Shown: positions 6,168 to 7,671 of the stretch, piece by piece
Numbering within the stretch: the stretch's first letter is position 1
Layout: each line of letters begins with the position of its first letter
NCBI GenBank assembly: GCA_938040725.1
Contig: CALHZX010000015.1
Location: 1 to 7,671, forward strand
Reading direction: 5' to 3'
Source: an uncultured Actinomyces sp.
Lineage (GTDB): Bacteria > Actinomycetota > Actinomycetes > Actinomycetales > Actinomycetaceae
Length of the DNA: 7,671 nucleotides
Translations under genes and position numbers: made by a program
Notes under the pieces: generated by a model
What the model was told of the DNA's origin: nothing
The model's database searches: none
The model's input: the letters and a program-made list of their open reading frames with translations, nothing else

Positions 6168-6198
6168 TTTTGCAACTAAACGGGAAAGTGAGAGTGCG

Positions 6199-7515
6199 AT
6201 GCTGCGGGTCCTTCACCTCGACAACTGGAAGTCCTTTTCGGAGCCGGTCGACTTCACGATGATTGCGGGGAAGGAAACGCGCCACGGAGAGACCCTCTAC
6301 CTCGGCAGCAAGAATCGCGTGCTCCCCGTTGCCGCGATCTACGGCGCGAATGCCGCGGGAAAGTCCGCTCTCCTCGATGCCCTCGCTCACCTGCAGGTCA
6401 TGCTGCGCGAGCCGCGCAAGCGTGGGCAGCGCCTGCACTATCACCCGCACCTTCTTCTTGGTCCCGACAAACCCAGCGTCATCGGCGTCGAGATCGTCCT
6501 CGATGTGCGGGATGCGACGTCGAATCGGCAAGCAATCGTCTACTACGAGGTGGCGTTCAACGCGGGAGAAATCGTCGAAGAGTCCCTGTACCGCGTGCGT
6601 TCGGAGGACGAGCAGGCGGTCTTCGAGCGCCGCGGCCAGGAGGTCTCACTCTACGGCGATCTTGAGGACGACGTGTCCCTCGACGCTGCGTCGAAGACAG
6701 TTCAACCAAACCGCCTCTTCCTCGAAACCTGCTTCAATGCGGGGCTCATTGACGACGAGAAGAGTCTTCTGGGCTCCGTCATCGAATGGTTCAAGCGCCT
6801 GACCATCCTGAAGCGGGGAGCGCGTTACATCCTCATGCCGCAGCGGATCGCGCACGACGAAGATTTTCGTGCCGCTGTCGGGAGGGGGTTGACAGTCGCC
6901 GACACGGGTATCTCCGACATCTGCTTCACGGCGGTTCCTCGAGCCAAGGTGCCTGCAGAAGAGAAGATCCTCGATGAGGTCGAGGGCCAGCTGCTTGATA
7001 ACACCTCGGAGGCGTACCTCAATGCGGAGAGTGGTGCCGTTTTTCGCGCTCGCTTGGCCGAGGACGGAGACGTTGTCTATGAGCGTCTAGTCACCGTGCA
7101 CGGGGATGGAAACAAGGAGTTCCGGCTTCCCCTTGAGCAGGAATCCGACGGCAGCATCCGCTACCTGCACCTGTTGCCCATCCTGTATTGGGCGGGAGGG
7201 GCCCACAAGTCGGGCGTCTATCTGATCGACGAACTCGAAGACTCGCTCCACCCGAAGCTCACGGAGGAGCTCATTCGGCTGTTTCTGGATGCGTCGGGAC
7301 CTGATGAGAAACGTCAATTGATCTTTACGACGCATGAACTCCACCTCCTGCGGGCTGACCTGCTGCGGCGCGATGAAATTTGGTTGGTGGAAAAGAACGA
7401 TCACCGGTCAGAGCTCACGAGGCTCACGGACTTCCCTGCGTCTAACATTCGATCGGGTAGCGACCTCCAGCGGATGTACATGTCGGGTCGCCTCGGCGGC
7501 GTTCCGCGTCTGTAG
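6199..7515 (+). CDS. AAA/ABC-type ATPase, RloA/AbiL-ATPase-like, probable defence protein
   Basis: A 438-aa soluble ATPase of the SMC/OLD-like (AAA_15/AAA_21) group. The N-terminus LHLDNWKSFSEPVDFTM is the typical first strand and loop of these proteins. Walker A is GANAAGKS (49-56); the signature-like ESDGSIRYLHLLP is at 315-327; Walker B plus D-loop is VYLIDELEDSLHPKL (340-354) with Asp344/Glu345; the switch region is IFTTHELHLL (375-384). Then come RRDEIWLVEK (390-399) and a C-terminal GRLGGVP, patterns known from RloA-type proteins encoded with RloB. The insert between Walker A and signature is moderate, with no long coiled coil. ATG 6199 is chosen on domain start and promoter position; the ribosome site (GAGAG, 6190-6194) is weak. 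The AGGAGG for the next gene overlaps its stop codon. A role in abortive infection is inferred from family and pairing. Confidence 0.87.
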   Translation: MLRVLHLDNWKSFSEPVDFTMIAGKETRHGETLYLGSKNRVLPVAAIYGANAAGKSALLDALAHLQVMLREPRKRGQRLHYHPHLLLGPDKPSVIGVEIVLDVRDATSNRQAIVYYEVAFNAGEIVEESLYRVRSEDEQAVFERRGQEVSLYGDLEDDVSLDAASKTVQPNRLFLETCFNAGLIDDEKSLLGSVIEWFKRLTILKRGARYILMPQRIAHDEDFRAAVGRGLTVADTGISDICFTAVPRAKVPAEEKILDEVEGQLLDNTSEAYLNAESGAVFRARLAEDGDVVYERLVTVHGDGNKEFRLPLEQESDGSIRYLHLLPILYWAGGAHKSGVYLIDELEDSLHPKLTEELIRLFLDASGPDEKRQLIFTTHELHLLRADLLRRDEIWLVEKNDHRSELTRLTDFPASNIRSGSDLQRMYMSGRLGGVPRL

Positions 7516-7523
7516 GAGGCGAT

Positions 7524-7671
7524 GTGGGCAAGAAGAAGGCGCCGACGAGAAAATCTTCGCGCGGGTTCAGGGGGCGCTCTCATAGCAAACAGGTGAAGCC
7601 TCTTGTCGTTCTCGCCGTTGAAGGGGCGACAGAGAAGCAATACTTGAATGCGCTGAATCAGCACCTTTATG
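7524..7671 (+). CDS. RloB-like TOPRIM protein, N-terminal part (cut by window end)
   Basis: The first 49 codons of a gene that runs off the window. GTG 7524 is preceded by AGGAGG (7514-7519) with a 4-nt gap; that site overlaps the ATPase stop, so the two proteins should be made together. A basic N-terminus (GKKKAPTRKSSRGFRGR, 2-18) leads into PLVVLAVEGATEKQYLNAL (26-44). A hydrophobic strand followed by EGxTExxYL is the opening of a TOPRIM-like domain, with Glu33 as the probable catalytic or metal-binding acid. This is the standard start of RloB-family proteins, which follow RloA-type ATPases and resemble the second component of AbiL. An overlapping ATG at 7522 opens only a short arginine-rich frame and is rejected. 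The rest of the active site lies outside the window. Confidence 0.8.
   Translation, partial: MGKKKAPTRKSSRGFRGRSHSKQVKPLVVLAVEGATEKQYLNALNQHLY

Noticed and set aside
6118..6198. TTG at 6118 as start of the ATPase
   Set aside because: It lies upstream of the candidate promoter and adds residues unlike the conserved N-terminus of this ATPase group.

Overview
The window is GC-rich with G/C-ending codons, and its proteins look actinobacterial. The likeliest source is a member of Actinomycetaceae (Schaalia/Actinomyces type, often oral). That placement is inferred from protein character and gene content, not from a marker gene. All genes read on the + strand.

Positions 1-1685 are the 3' part of a respiratory nitrate reductase operon: the C-terminus of NarH, then NarJ (assembly chaperone) and NarI (diheme cytochrome b membrane anchor). 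Genes overlap or lie 5 nt apart. A GC-rich hairpin about 70 nt past narI probably ends the transcript.

Positions 1988-4953 are a molybdenum cofactor (Moco) group, logical beside a molybdoenzyme. It opens with an unusual protein that joins a winged-helix DNA-binding domain, a middle domain of an actinobacterial regulator family, and a complete MoaD-like sulfur-carrier domain ending in Gly-Gly. MoaE (the other molybdopterin synthase subunit), a MoeB-like MoaD-activating enzyme without the usual zinc cysteines, and a MobA-like nucleotidyltransferase follow in a tight cluster. No stand-alone moaD is present here, so the fusion may be both sulfur carrier and regulator. A 14-bp RNA-type hairpin lies between the fusion gene and moaE.

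Positions 4954-6065 hold a broken gene for a secreted protein. A good promoter (TTGATA-17-TATAGG) precedes a signal peptide, a metallo-beta-lactamase remnant lacking its metal-binding N-terminal half, and, after a frameshift at a (GC)4 tract, choline-binding-type cell-wall repeats. A 14/28-nt tandem repeat starts inside its last codons, followed by a long hairpin.

Positions 6120-7671 hold a two-gene module: a 438-aa AAA/ABC-type ATPase (RloA/AbiL-ATPase-like) and the start of a RloB-like TOPRIM protein, cut by the window edge. This is probably an anti-phage (abortive infection) system with its own promoter in a locally AT-richer leader.

The most notable items are the HTH-MoaD fusion, the frameshift at a slippage-prone GC tract in the cell-wall protein, and the RloAB-type pair.
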